DNA from: Riptortus pedestris
Lineage: Eukaryota > Arthropoda > Insecta > Hemiptera > Alydidae
Reading direction: 5' to 3'
DNA: 64,000 nucleotides
Assembly: GCA_019009955.1 (NCBI GenBank)
Contig: CM032233.1
Span: forward strand, 126,986,001-127,050,000
Under the pieces are notes generated by a model. That model ran no database searches. It was given only the letters and a program-made list of their open reading frames with translations, and was not told where the DNA came from. The position numbers and the translations under genes were made by a program. Shown here piece after piece: positions 11,549 to 22,698 of the stretch; position 1 is the first letter of the stretch; the number at the start of each line of letters is the position of its first letter.

Positions 11549-11614
<66 letters not shown>

Positions 11615-11734
11615 GAACACACCTCATTTTCGTCATCTCCTGGGTAGGATCGATGGACATTTGAGGACATTTTTCAATACTCGCGTCATGAGTACGACCT
11701 CAATAGCTGATTTCCCTCGAGGGAAATCTGCTAA
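9623..11734 (+). mobile_element. RC1 element, L variant, split by another element in its TA tract
   Basis: The L-type 5' half carries AATAGATAAATATACATACA, GTAAACAAACAGG, AAACAATTAATGAAATATAT and GTTTATGTAATACTAG, then the shared core. Its TA tract is interrupted at 10455-11555 by the unclassified element and resumes as TA before TTTTGAACACACC. The 3' hairpin is CCCTCGAGGG, a compensatory pair change that keeps the stem perfect. Ends CTGCTAA. Confidence 0.8.
10455..11555 (+). mobile_element. Unclassified non-autonomous element with ~290-bp internal repeats
   Basis: Begins ACTAGCTCAGATACCCGGC and a CCCGG-CTTCGC-CCGGG hairpin; ends GGTTACAATTTTATATAT. Three internal repeats start with TTTCAGGCCT-CCTTATAACC at about 10691, 10981 and 11279 (period about 290-300 bp), and two of them contain the hairpin TAACAAAA-TAAACAAC-TTTTGTTA. 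The tail has CCAAGTTTCATAAA and AACAAACAAACA. Starts of the type ACTAGCTGACCCGG and ends of this kind are familiar from non-LTR or Penelope-like families in invertebrates, but I cannot assign it. No ORF of note. Confidence 0.65.
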
Positions 11735-11737
11735 AAA

Positions 11738-12256
11738 TCCTATACGCGTATTTGCATTTATCTCAAACCGTAATATAATATTTGGTATTTAGACTTTAAA
11801 TAAAGTGCATAATATAACAGGTTATTGTTAGGTAGGGGGTTTACTGAAGGCCGAAAACTAAAAAATGCAAATATCTCGGTTAATTATCAAGATAGCAAAA
11901 TAAAAACATTTGTAGAACATTGCATTTGCAATAACACTGGTTCTACACAATTTTTCGATCCGACGCTTAATGCTGAAGATATTAAGAATTTTCGAAATTC
12001 CCTCTTCTAAATACCCTCTCCTACTAGTCGGATTTCAGCCATGAACGAACTTGATATTTAGTTTTATATAAAACGTCTAGAAATCGAGTTTGGTAACGAT
12101 CAACCAAAAATTACGACCGCTTGAGCGTTAACAGGCAAGAATATATATAATCTTGAACGAACCTCATTTTGGTCATCTACTAGGTAGAGTCGATGGACAT
12201 TAGAGGAAATGTTTCATAATTCGCAGCGTGAGTAAGACTTAGGGGAACTCTGCTAA
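11738..12256 (+). mobile_element. RC1 element, L variant, 5'-truncated and older
   Basis: Starts in the L interior (CGCGTATTTGCATTTATCTC) and runs through the core to a decayed 3' end (AGGGGAACTCTGCTAA). The microsatellite is reduced to ATATATATA. Higher divergence than its left neighbour. Confidence 0.65.
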
Positions 12257-12429
12257 TTCTTTCTCGCTTAATATTTGAGTTGAGAAAAAATATATACATC
12301 AAGAAATGTTGAGGATAAATAATAGCTTAATAAGATTAATTCGATGCATTTTTCGATACGATCCATAATAACGAAATGTATTTTCTAGTCTCCCTCCTCT
12401 AATGTGAACATCTGACGTGGTCTTCGTTT

Positions 12430-12890
12430 TAGCAGGTTTTCCTTAAGGGCCATCAGCTGTTGAGGTCGTACTCATGACGCGATTTTCGAAACGTTTCCTC
12501 AAATGACTTTCGATCCTACCCAGGAGATAACGAAAAAAGTCCGTCACGCAGGGGCTGCGTAAACTAAGCAGATTTCCCACGCGAAGGTTTACAATAGATA
12601 AATATACATACAGGTAACACGGAAATATTTCGAATTTTAAAAAAATCCTCCCCTCTAAACTCAAATACTTTATATAAACGAATATATATCCATTAATATA
12701 TATATATAAGTTATATATATATATATACAGTATTTAATAAAACGGAAATATCGAGTTTTCGTCATCTACTAGGTAGGATCGATAGGATATACTATATAAA
12801 ATAATATATAAAAAATTCCGTCATGAGTACAACCTCAATAGCTGATTTCCCTTAAGGGAAATCTGCTAATGAGGTCCGTTCAAAACTATA

Positions 12891-12943
<53 letters not shown>

Positions 12944-13397
12944 TTATCTGTTAACGTTGTAGCAATTTTGGTTTGATTGTTACCATACTTGATATTCAAA
13001 TGTAAAATTACAGATCTAGCTCGTTAATGGCTGAAATCCGACCTGTGGGAGGGGGTGGTTTAGAGGGGGGAATTTCGAAAATTCTTAATATCGACGTTCT
13101 TATGCGTAGGATCGAGAATTTGTATAGAACCTTATTGCAAATATAATCTACTATAAATGTTGTTATGTTACGTTTTTTCGCTATCTTGATCATTAACCGA
13201 CATATTTGCATTTATTTAGTTTTCGGCCTTCAGCAAACCCCCACTCCTACCCTTGTCATATTAACAATAACCTGTTATATTATAAATCGCATTATTTGAA
13301 GCCGAAACACCAAACATTATTCTCATTAAACTTTTACGTGGTAAATGGAAGTACGTGATACGTGAGAAATCTGCTTAGTTCACGCATCCCCTGACTT
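12430..13397 (-). mobile_element. RC1 element, L variant, host of a nested RC1 copy
   Basis: 3' end at 12430; the interior is interrupted at 12537-12869, then resumes with TGAGGTCCGTTCAAAACTAT and a TA tract (12900-12939). The 5' end (CTGCTTAGTTCACGCATCCC) is partly lost. Confidence 0.75.
12537..12869 (+). mobile_element. RC1 element, internally deleted, nested in another RC1
   Basis: Intact tips (AAGTCCGTCACGCAGGGG and GGGAAATCTGCTAA) but only 333 bp long: the 5' L segment jumps from GGTAACAC straight to GGAAATATTTCG. Inserted into the older element's GACGAAAATGAGG site; removing AAGTCC...CTGCTAA restores that site exactly between A and T, with no duplication. Confidence 0.8.
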
Positions 13398-13480
13398 TTC
13401 ATTTTCTTCTTTCTGGTTGAAATTCATTTGAATGTCAATTCGTTTGAATGTTATACACGTTATCTTTGTTCTAATGCATC

Positions 13481-13532
<52 letters not shown>

Positions 13533-13720
13533 TATAGATATTTTCATGATGAAGAAATAAGGTCTTGTACAAATGTTGTTTTTTTTATCTCTAATACGTA
13601 CTGAGAAATTTGCAATTGCAATTTTATATTAGTTCTCCTCTAAACCGCAACCTCTTCCCCCATTATCAATTTCAATCAAAAGGGATGGTGAACAATTCTA
13701 GTTGCAACAATTACGAACAT
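13398..13720. other. Intronic stretch with TA microsatellite
   Basis: TA tract at about 13487-13528; otherwise unrecognised AT-rich sequence. Confidence 0.5.
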
Positions 13721-14485
13721 TCTGGGGGGGGGGGCTTTGAGGGGAGGATTTTCGAAAATTCGAAATATCTCCGTTACTATACGTCGGATCAAAAACTTGT
13801 ACCGAACCAATCTTAATGCAAATTAATTTTACTATAAATATTGTTATATATATTTAGTATAACAATATTTATTTCTCTATCTTGAATATTAACCGAGATA
13901 TGTGCATTTTTCTTTAGAGTTCAGTGGATAACGGACGAGATGAGATGGGTTATTATCGGTTTTATTCGTGAGTTTCCACCGAAAGCTAGTTCGGCCATTT
14001 CCGTAACTGTTCGGCTCTCCTGAAATTGGTTTAGAGACTCGTGTAAGCTTCTGTTTCATGGGGTATATGCAAAGACGTTCTGTAGATACCCCCCCCCCTC
14101 TTATTCAGTTCGTGATCTACTAAAATTTTGAGTGATTGCGATAAAAATTAATCTGATGCATTATAAATTACAGTACTAGATATACTAAATAGTTTGCAAT
14201 AAAGTTAATTTGTCATATTCAGAAATACTTCAATAGTTCAAAAGTTTTTCTTTCCTGCGACGAATATGTCTATCAATCTGTTCAGTTTTGAGTTGTCGGC
14301 AAACTTATTTGATTACAATTCAGAAGCCGTTTCCGTTAAGAGCTTATTAAAATTAACGGAAAGAGTTCCTCATTACCGTTTGTATATAATCACGGTGGTC
14401 TTAAGTGTTACTAGTATGCAGATTTGTCTATTGTAGACTTCACGTGGGAAATCAGCTTAGTTTTCACAGCCCCTGCAAGACGGAC
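13721..14485 (-). mobile_element. RC1 element, 3'-truncated, S/L mosaic
   Basis: Begins at the G-rich run of the core and passes first S-type sequence (GAAAGCTAGTTCGGCC, TGTTCGGCTCTC) and then L-type sequence (TTTGAGTGATTG, TTACCGTTTGTATATA) before a degraded 5' tip (CACAGCCCCTGCAAGACGGAC). Having both half-types in one copy suggests recombination between variants. Confidence 0.65.
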
Positions 14486-15776
14486 TTTTTTTTTAATATA
14501 TATTTTTCACTTTTAAATATGGATTATTGTAATGACCTCACAAATATATTTATAGATGCGTTTATATTTTTCAGGCTGTTCTAACAACAACGTCTAGGTT
14601 TAAAGGCAGCCTCATTGGTCATAGCTTACTTTTTTATTCGATAGCAAACATAAAATCCACTTTTAAAAGCAGATTAATGTTACTGAAGAAATAAACCAAT
14701 TTCTCCATTTCGCAAGTCGGGAAAGGCATTAGGATAAGGAAGTATTTGTGTTTTATACTTTTATTTATTTTCTAGTGCATTTCATGTTTTTAATTTTTTT
14801 TTTTTTTTTTTTTTTTAATGGAGAGATCGGATATTCTATAATAGAGTAAATATTCCGAAATTTCCAAAATAACAGTTCAATGGGAAAGACTTTTGGAGTA
14901 GTAAAGAGTGTTGGAAAATAATTGACAACTGATTTTTCTGAATTTATTTATTTGTTTTATTTATATAGTTTATAAATAATTTATTATTTTCCAGAAATGT
15001 TAAATTTTAACATCTCTTTAAAAAAATTAATACACAAGATTTCGTCCTTATATATTTAAAATATCTATATAACAATAACAAGTTTACACTATAAGATTAC
15101 ATATAATACATTATTTACAATTTTTATTTTACATAGTTTAATATACCATTATTAGTTTTAGTTTTAGAAATGTCAAGTATGCCTAAAATAAATTCTGAAA
15201 TACAACGGTATGTCGGAAATCAATTCCATCCGTATGTAAAACCAAAGAAGTCTTACAAAGCCGTATAATTATAAAAACATTTATGTCGATTGTAACAAAA
15301 AGTATTTCACAATTTATTTAAGGATCTGTAACAAAATATTCAAACTTAAAATGCGATAAACAAAATTGTGTATAACGAAACAGTATAAATAAATGACAAT
15401 GAAACTAAATTTATGAAACATATCTCAGATAATATAACAAATTCGTCTCTTCTTCACTTCACATGCTTTTCTTACTGCTGGAAAATATCTTCGATTCTTT
15501 TGCCTATAAGCACTCGTCATAACGTAATACAATATTTCACAATTCATTTCAGGCCTATATCAAAATCTATAACTCTAAAACGTAACAAAAGACTAGGGTC
15601 ATTCATTCTATCCTACCTCCTATTGGTTCCTTTCCTAATTTTTGATGTAATATGCTTTTTTATATGTTGTGAGCAACCCCTAAATTAAGGTTATGAAAAG
15701 TAAATTTGTAATTTATAAAAAGCAAAAACAAATTTTAATCATTGTTAAAGGATTTCCGACCTAATTTGCCTAATGT
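14486..15776. other. AT-rich sequence, no gene seen
   Basis: Includes a T homopolymer at about 14788-14816. A 91-codon frame at 15413-15688 has no recognisable similarity and ordinary AT-rich composition, so it is not called. Confidence 0.5.
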
Positions 15777-16115
15777 AATTCTTGTAGAGGATTGTTGGGG
15801 TGTCGGCTTAAGAATGGTTTCTTAATTCTTCTTATAGAGAATTTTATTGGAAGTGCTTACTTACAGTTTCGGGCTAAACTGCATTCGGCGAGGGCTACAT
15901 TGTGACATGTAGCCCGCGTATGAAATGTTTTCACCCCCACCAAATGCAGTTTGTGCTCTTTGCTTTTCCTCCGTATGCAACTGCTCTGAAGAAGGGGAGC
16001 AATGCTGCCCGAAACTGTGAGCACTTCCAATAAAATTCTCTATGAGAAGAATTAAGAAACCATTCTTTAGCCGACACCCAACAATCCTCTACTACCTTGC
16101 TATATCTAACGGCTG
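15777..16115. repeat. Inverted repeat with ~90-110-bp arms, second Penelope-like terminus family
   Basis: The left arm (about 15783-15874, GAGGATTGTTGGGGTGTCGG to ACAGTTTCGGG) is repeated in reverse at about 16009-16101, with a 130-bp spacer containing a smaller inverted repeat (GGGCTACATTGTGACATGTAGCCC). The right side carries CTGAAGAAGGGGAGC-AAT-GCTGCCCGAAAC, the same CTGARGAA-stem-CGAAA plan as 8315-8360 but different sequence. No protein coding. Confidence 0.6.
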
Positions 16116-16293
16116 ACAATACAACTAATAATGTAATTCTTATTTTTTATTTTGATTTGATTAAATGATGGTTTGGTAGGGTTTCGTCTTACTTATCTGC
16201 TCTGTATAAAATTGCAAATCTCTATTATAATATTTCTGTTTTGTTTTCCTGGAGCTTTTGTGGGGGCGAATATGTCTCACTACTAAAACAATA

Positions 16294-16693
16294 AAGTCCG
16301 TCACGCAGGGGCTGCGTAAACTAAGCGAATTTCTAAAGTTTCCGTCACAAAACGTATTTGGATGTACCACCCACAGTAAATGTTGAATGAACACAATATT
16401 TGGTATTTAACCTTCCAACAATGCGGTACATGATATAACCTTATTATTATTAATTAGATTATTAATATGACATGAGTAGGAATGGGGGTTTAATGATGGC
16501 TGAAAACTAAATCGTGCAAATATTCCGGTTAATATTCACCATTCGGTATAAAACCTTCATAGGGAATAAAATTTGCATTAAGGGTGGTCCTATGCAGTTT
16601 TTCTATTCGACGAATAAGAACGAAGATATTTCGAATTTTCAAAATTCTCCCCTCTAACCCCCCTCCTCAAGGCCAATTTCAGTAAATAAAACA

Positions 16694-16746
<53 letters not shown>
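16294..16746 (+). mobile_element. RC1 element, L variant, 3'-truncated at the TA tract
   Basis: Good 5' hairpin (AAGTCCGTCACGCAGGGGCT), an L interior with a deletion, and a core ending in the TA tract (16697-16746). The 3' third is absent. Confidence 0.7.
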
Positions 16747-16748
<2 letters not shown>

Positions 16749-18301
16749 CTAGAGGCATAAATCTCATGTTTACGTATCATCATCTAGTAGATCTATTCAG
16801 AATCTATTTGGATTTGAATGTTACAAAGAAGTCAGAACTAGAGATGAAAATTTATGATTTATTCGTGATTTAATTATTTTCATCAGTCATTTTTATTTTA
16901 TTTTTTTTTTCTTTAGTTTTATGTAAGACCATTATTTTCTGTATTAATTCCCGTTTCGATATCCTCACGAATCATTTTTTGCAAATAGGCGTTTCACTAT
17001 CTGATTGATGATGTTTATATTGATCGTGCTATTAACAGCTATGCCAAGTGTGAAATTTTTATTTAGACCTTTTCCTTACAATTTGGTATTGTTCACCAAC
17101 GGCTAATTATAAGAAAAGTAAATTCAATTAAAGCTACAAATACAAAAATTATTCGTTATTGAATTTCTAAAAATTAAAAAAAAAAAAAAATTAAAGGACA
17201 CTTTTGTTTTCCCTCTCAACTGCCTCCTGAGAGCAACTCCAGGCTGTTCTTGTGCTACTCCCTAGGTTAGTTATAATAAATAATCATAACATTATTTAAT
17301 AATAAAATTCTTTTGTACATTTTACTTTTTAATGCATTTTTTCCAAAATATTTACCTTATGTAATTTGTGTAAAAAAATAAAACATATTCTATTAATTTT
17401 ATAAAAAAAAAAAAAAATGACTCCTTAACACATTCTTATAACATTTCCATAATTTTACAGTCCAAAAATATTTATTGATAAAATACAGTATATAAAAAAT
17501 GATTCACTATATTCAGACTCTTTAGCATTTTAAAAGAAGTTAATACACACCACTTCCTTTAATATTTTGTTATTTTTTGATTAATCTTTTGCTAATGCAT
17601 TAAGTAATAATTTTTGTTTTTGTATTGTTCATTGGAATTTAATTTATAAAAAAGCTGTATATTACTGATTAAGACAACCAAGCAGTAGTGGAAATGTCTA
17701 AATAAAAATTTCACCATGCATCTATTGCTGTTGTTAATTAATTTATCTATATCCATCCTATATCCCTAGCGATATAATTTAAATTGTCTTACCCATCACC
17801 TAGAGAGACAACCAATAAAAAAGAGCGATGTGCGAGAAGATCAATACAAGATAAAAAAGTTCTAATTGAAACAAAAAAAACCAAAACAAAATAACCAACG
17901 AACATACTTTAATCACATTTAAACAAAGCATATTTGACATCATTTCCAATTACTTGAACTCCCACACCCAACTAATGTCTACGTCTATGTATTAGAGAGT
18001 TAAAATTTATAGAATAAAATTTAGTTTATGCCAATACGACTAGTAATGCTGAAATAATAACTGGACCAACAAGCTCAAGGGGTCAGAAGAATATTTTATT
18101 TGGTAATTTTTACATTTGGAGATCACGAAATCAGTTTTTGTTCGGTTCCTAAGATTTTTTATGCCGGAAAATGATGAAGCTAAACAAAATTATATCCTAG
18201 TGCCCGATTTTAATTAATTGCATGTTGTGACTTCTGGAACCCTCAAACCCAACTTAAAGATCTTTGTGGCTGTAATGAAGTATTTGAAATGCACAAAACC
18301 C

Positions 18302-18341
<40 letters not shown>

Positions 18342-18790
18342 CACTCGGTAAGACTAGTCTCACCGTAGTTGTAAAAATCTTGTACGCCAAACAAAGGGTT
18401 GCAGATTTGGTTTATATGTGTCTCGATCAAATGCGAAAATTCAAATTGAAATCAGTTAAAAAAATAAAATCTTACACCACAAACAAACATAAAAATATAC
18501 ATATGATGTTATTTTTATGTTAGTTTTTGGTGTAAGATTTTACTTAATTACCAGTTGTTATCTCCTCTGGAATTCTCAAGCCCAACTAATTTTGATATAA
18601 ATCAATTATTTATTATCTCAAATCTCAACGTTAGCTGGTTTTATGCAGAGAATTTACAAAAATTGTACTAGTAAAAGTTATATATAAAAGTGTTCAATGA
18701 TGTATACTTTCAGCATAAATAAAGGGTTTTCATCGATCTAAACTATTAATAGGTTATAAATGATCATACACGTATTTTAAAGATTTAATG
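16747..18790. other. AT-rich intronic sequence with poly-A and a hairpin
   Basis: A-runs at 17177-17191, 17402-17417 and 18303-18339. A hairpin at 18463-18545 pairs TAAAATCTTACACC with GGTGTAAGATTTTA and AACATAAAAATA with TATTTTTATGTT. The apparent frame at 18218-18523 runs through the poly-A and is not credible. No gene recognised. Confidence 0.5.
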
Positions 18791-19324
18791 CATATTTGGG
18801 CAACCACCGGGTCGCGGGACATTTTGAAAAACCCAATTAAACAAAAATATGACACTACTTACTCCAAATGAGGAAGATTAAGAATTATTTGTGCGTTTGA
18901 CAGTACTTATAAATGCGAAGTTCTTTTCATTGATGAAAGTTAATAAATCAAAACATCGTACAAGGCTGACGGACGATAATTTGGAAAATTCTTTTCGTCT
19001 TTGTATCAGTGGAATTAATCCATACATCGATGGATACGTTTCTCAATTCAAGCACATTTATTTCGGTGTAGCTATTTAATTATCGTGGTTTGTAATAATT
19101 CCAAATTTTACAATTTAATTATAATATTGTACCTATTTTATTTTCATTTCATTTTGTTATTTTAATACATTGTATTATAATTACATTGTCGTTATAATTT
19201 CATGTATGATATCTATCGTTAAAAATTATGAAGACTACTTTACAATGCACTTTTATATGCGGCCCACGAACGTTTTTGCACACTAAAGTTTGGCTGGCAA
19301 CATGTCAAAGGTTACCCACACCTG
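18791..19324 (+). mobile_element. hAT transposon relic with 8-bp target duplication
   Basis: Left end CATATTTGGGCAACC and inverted right end CAGGTGTGGGTAACC are imperfect terminal inverted repeats. ATTTAATG flanks both sides (18783-18790, 19325-19332), the 8-bp duplication expected for hAT. Inside, 18891-19079 encodes AKFFSLMKVNKSKHRTRLTD and LENSFRLCISG, matching the C-terminal dimerisation region of hAT-type transposases related to ZBED/FAM200 proteins. The rest of the transposase is gone, so the 534-bp element is an internally deleted, non-autonomous remnant. Confidence 0.85.
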
Positions 19325-19332
19325 ATTTAATG

Positions 19333-19821
19333 CTTTGATGTGATTGTAGAACCTATACTTGGATCAATGCTAAAACTTTTAATACATATAAAACAATTGA
19401 GGTCAAATTAATAAACTAAATAAACTTTTGAGTACCCTTGTAAACAGACATTGTTTTGTTTTATGGAAGTAATTGGTTCCTGAAGAGTTTGTTTTATTTC
19501 GTGAGACGTATTCGAACCACTGCCAAGCTCCAAGGACGAGGTAGACGAACAGGAATATCATAAAAAATAGTATGGTAATTTATTGGTTTTAAAATTTGGC
19601 TGTTTGGATAAGGAACTAGGAGGTAAGTTTAGGAAGGAATGTGATTGGAATTAAGACTTACGTTTCTACATATATTCACAGTCAATATGCCAACACTGAG
19701 TTGTCTTTCTCACTTTGCGCTCGGTATGTCATCAATGTATTTGAACACACGCGGTATATTTTCACACTCGGAATTTCATTTCATTCCTTAAACTGAGCCT
19801 TAAGTGGAGGTAGGAGCTTAC
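19333..19821. other. Intron sequence downstream of the homeodomain exon
   Basis: No repeat or coding signal recognised beyond the exon's donor site. Confidence 0.5.
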
Positions 19822-20111
19822 CTTTTCCTGTTGCATCTGCTGCTTCATGGCGAGGGCGCGCTTCTTGTCCTTACACCGCTTGTTCTGGAACCAGACCCTG
19901 ATGACCCTAGGGCTGAGCCCTGTCATCTCTACCAGCTGTTCCTTCATGAGTGCATCGGGCCTCGGATTGGCAGAGTAGCACGTCCTCAGGGTGTGGAGCT
20001 GCTTCTCATTCAGCACGGTCCGGACTCGAGTAGGCTTCCCGTCCGAACTGACCTTACCTCCCGCCCGAACCCCCGCCTCCCTGCACTTGTTACTACCGCT
20101 CTCCGAAGAAT
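19822..20111 (-). CDS. tup: islet (tailup) exon encoding the homeodomain
   Basis: Encodes a short Ser/Gly-rich lead followed by the Islet homeodomain: [36 protein letters not shown] and the recognition helix [16 protein letters not shown], then a Gln/Met-rich tail (KQQMQQEK). This is nearly identical to vertebrate Isl1 and Drosophila Tailup, including the [11 protein letters not shown] signature, so class assignment is secure. Acceptor CCTTTTTCAG at 20112-20121; donor GTAAGC at 19816-19821. Length 290 bp; it enters in phase 1, completing an Asp codon with the last G of the LIM2 exon, and leaves in phase 0. The C-terminal exons (LIM-binding domain and tail) were not found to the left. Confidence 0.95.
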
Positions 20112-20149
20112 CTGAAAAAGGCAAAACAAAGAACAAACATTAAAATAAA

Positions 20150-21292
20150 ATTCCGTCATGCGTAAAAGATGTAGATTTCCTCACGTGACAAACATCTCAC
20201 CATGTATTATATATTTCTAAATAAAATAAATCCCACGCACAGGGGCTGCGTAAACTTAGCAGATTTCCCACATGCTGCTATAACACATTTGTGATCTAAC
20301 CTCACCACATATTCTGTATTTATATTGTAAAAATCCGATGAGTAGAAGATAGAAAACAAGAAAGTAGGAATAACTCGCCTAATGCTCGAGTTACGAAAAA
20401 ATGCATAGAACAACAATTGTAGAGAATCAATAGTTTAACAAGATTGGTTCTATAACATTTTACGATCCGACTCATAATAACTGAGATATTTAAATTTTCG
20501 AATTAACCGATTCGAACCACCATTTCCAGTCCGATTTTAGCTAATAACAAATATTATCTTGATTTAAACATTTATTGAGTATGGTAGAGATAAAATAAAC
20601 ATTTAACGAGTAAAGAAGGGAAAATTCTGTAGTCAAGACGTCACCATCACATAACATTTGCATTTATCTCACAAAGTGAAATTTCAATGAAAACCATATT
20701 TTGTATTTAGCATTGGAATAAAGTGCTTCATGTTAATATGACATGAGTAGGAGAAGGGGATTAAAAATAATATATATATAAACATTAAATTTCCATTAAG
20801 ATTGATTCTATAAACTTTTTTGATATGACGTATAATAACGGAGATATTTCAAATTTCGAAATCCCCCTTCCATTGGTCCGATTTTAGCCATTAACGAACT
20901 TGATTTTTTTTTTCTCGTAAAACGTTTAAATATAGAAACGTTAAAATTGCGACCACTAGAGTGTTTAACAAACAAATATTTGAGGAAAGGGATATTTGGC
21001 ATAGAGATAGAATGTACACAACAAAATTTATAGAACATTGCATTTGCAATAAAATTGATTCCATACTATTTTGCCATTCGATGTATAATAAAGGAAATAT
21101 TCCGAATTTTCGAAATTCTCCTTCCGATTTGAGCCATTAACGAACTAGATATTTAGTTTTGCGTGAAACGCTTACATATTGAGTTGAACGAAATTTATAA
21201 ATAATTTTGAATAAACCTCATTTTCGCCATTCCTAGGATATTTGAAAATTGCGTCATGAGTACAACCATGGAGAATAGAGTAAAAGTCCGTT
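20150..21292 (+). mobile_element. Mosaic of RC1 C-variant fragments
   Basis: A scrap of 5' end (TTCCGTCATGCG, 20150) lies 40 bp from the homeodomain exon, then a C-type copy starts near 20231 (CACAGGGGCTGCGTAAACTT) with TATAACACATTTGTGATC and TTTAACAAGATTGGTTCTAT. Several overlapping core pieces follow (20700-21280), ending before the next copy. Boundaries between pieces are uncertain. Confidence 0.55.
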
Positions 21293-21915
21293 ACACAGGG
21301 GCTGCGTAAACTAAGCAGATTTCCCTTGTTAAGTTTAACAATAGATAAATATTACATACTGGTAACACTACACAACCGTGAATATTAAGTGAATAAATAC
21401 AAGCGGTAATAAGAAATATTTCCCCTCCCAACGGGAAGCGTCTGAAATGTAAACAAACAGGTCTGCTAACCTCTCACCGGAAAGAAAAACAATTACCGAA
21501 TTATATCAGAATATAACATATTAATTTAGCTATTTACTATAGCCAGTGATATAATTTGCAATGAATCAGAATAATTTTTGTCTCAATCACTAAAAATTTA
21601 GTAATCCAAGAACTAAAGAAGGAAGGGCGGGGTCACAAGAACATAATTGCATCTATCGAAAAGGTCTCTGGAAAACAATATTTTGTATCTAAGCTCCGAA
21701 TGATGTGGTTTATTATATAACAGAGTATTGTTTATGTAACAAGAGTAGAAGTGGGGGTTTACTGAAGGCTGAATAATGCAAATATCTCGGTTAATATTGA
21801 AGATAGAGAATAAATGTGTATAACAATATTTATAGTATATTTAATTTGCAATAAGAGTCCCATACACTTTTTCGATCCGACGTATAGTAACGGAGATATT
21901 TCGAATTTTCAAAAT
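21293..21915 (+). mobile_element. RC1 element, L variant, 3'-truncated
   Basis: 5' tip AAGTCCGTTACACAGGGGC, full L-type 5' half, and core up to ATTTCGAATTTTCAAAAT. The tract and 3' end are missing. Confidence 0.7.
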
Positions 21916-22071
21916 GATCTCATCTCACCACAAATTCTCTATTTCTAAGTAAAAATTCCTATTAGCTGAAGTTCACTGATGTCTTAAAACAAGCACGTAC
22001 GAATAGCTGAGACAGTTCACATTTTATTGAAGTAGTCTGTGCATTTAAGTTACGGTTCAGTAAACTGTATT

Positions 22072-22193
22072 TTAGCAGATTTCTCTTAAGGGAAATCAGC
22101 TATTGAGGTCGTACTCATGATGCGAGTTTCGAAAAATTTCTTCAAATGTCCATCGATCCTACCCAGGAGATGACGAAAATGAGGTCCGTTCAA

Positions 22194-22241
<48 letters not shown>

Positions 22242-22698
22242 CTGTTAGCACTCTAGCGGTCGCAATTTTCGTGTGATCGTTACCAAACTCGATATTTAAA
22301 CGTTTTATGCAAAAATAAAGATCAAGTTCGTTAATGGCTGAAATCGGATTAGTGGGAGGGGGGGTTTAGAGGGGAGGATTTTCGAAAATTCGAAATATCT
22401 CTGTTACTATACGTTGGATCGAAAAATTATATAGAATCAATCTTATTGCAAATTAAAGTTACTATAAATAATGTTATATACATTTATTCTGTATCTTGAA
22501 TATTAACCGAGATATTTGCATTTTTCTGTTTTCAGCTTCTGAGATGAGATCGGCTAACTTGGGGTTTAGTCGTGAGTTTCCGTCAAGAGCTAGTTAGGGC
22601 CGTTCCCGTAACTTTTTGACTCTCTATTCTGAAATTTCTCTATTGTAAAACTTCACGTGGGAAATCTGCTTAGTTTACGCAGCCCCTGCGTGACGGAC
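22072..22698 (-). mobile_element. RC1 element, S variant, complete
   Basis: Both tips intact (TTAGCAGATTTCTCTTAAGG; CTGCGTGACGGAC), TA tract at 22196-22237. Flanked by T-runs on both sides. Confidence 0.8.

Noticed and set aside
15413..15688. 91-codon plus-strand frame
   Set aside because: Ordinary length for AT-rich non-coding DNA; no motif, no splice context.
18218..18523. 101-codon frame with a poly-Lys run
   Set aside because: The frame is held open by a 37-base A homopolymer; the flanks have no protein-like character.
19804..20115. 103-codon plus-strand frame opposite the homeodomain exon
   Set aside because: It is the antisense shadow of a strongly conserved coding exon.
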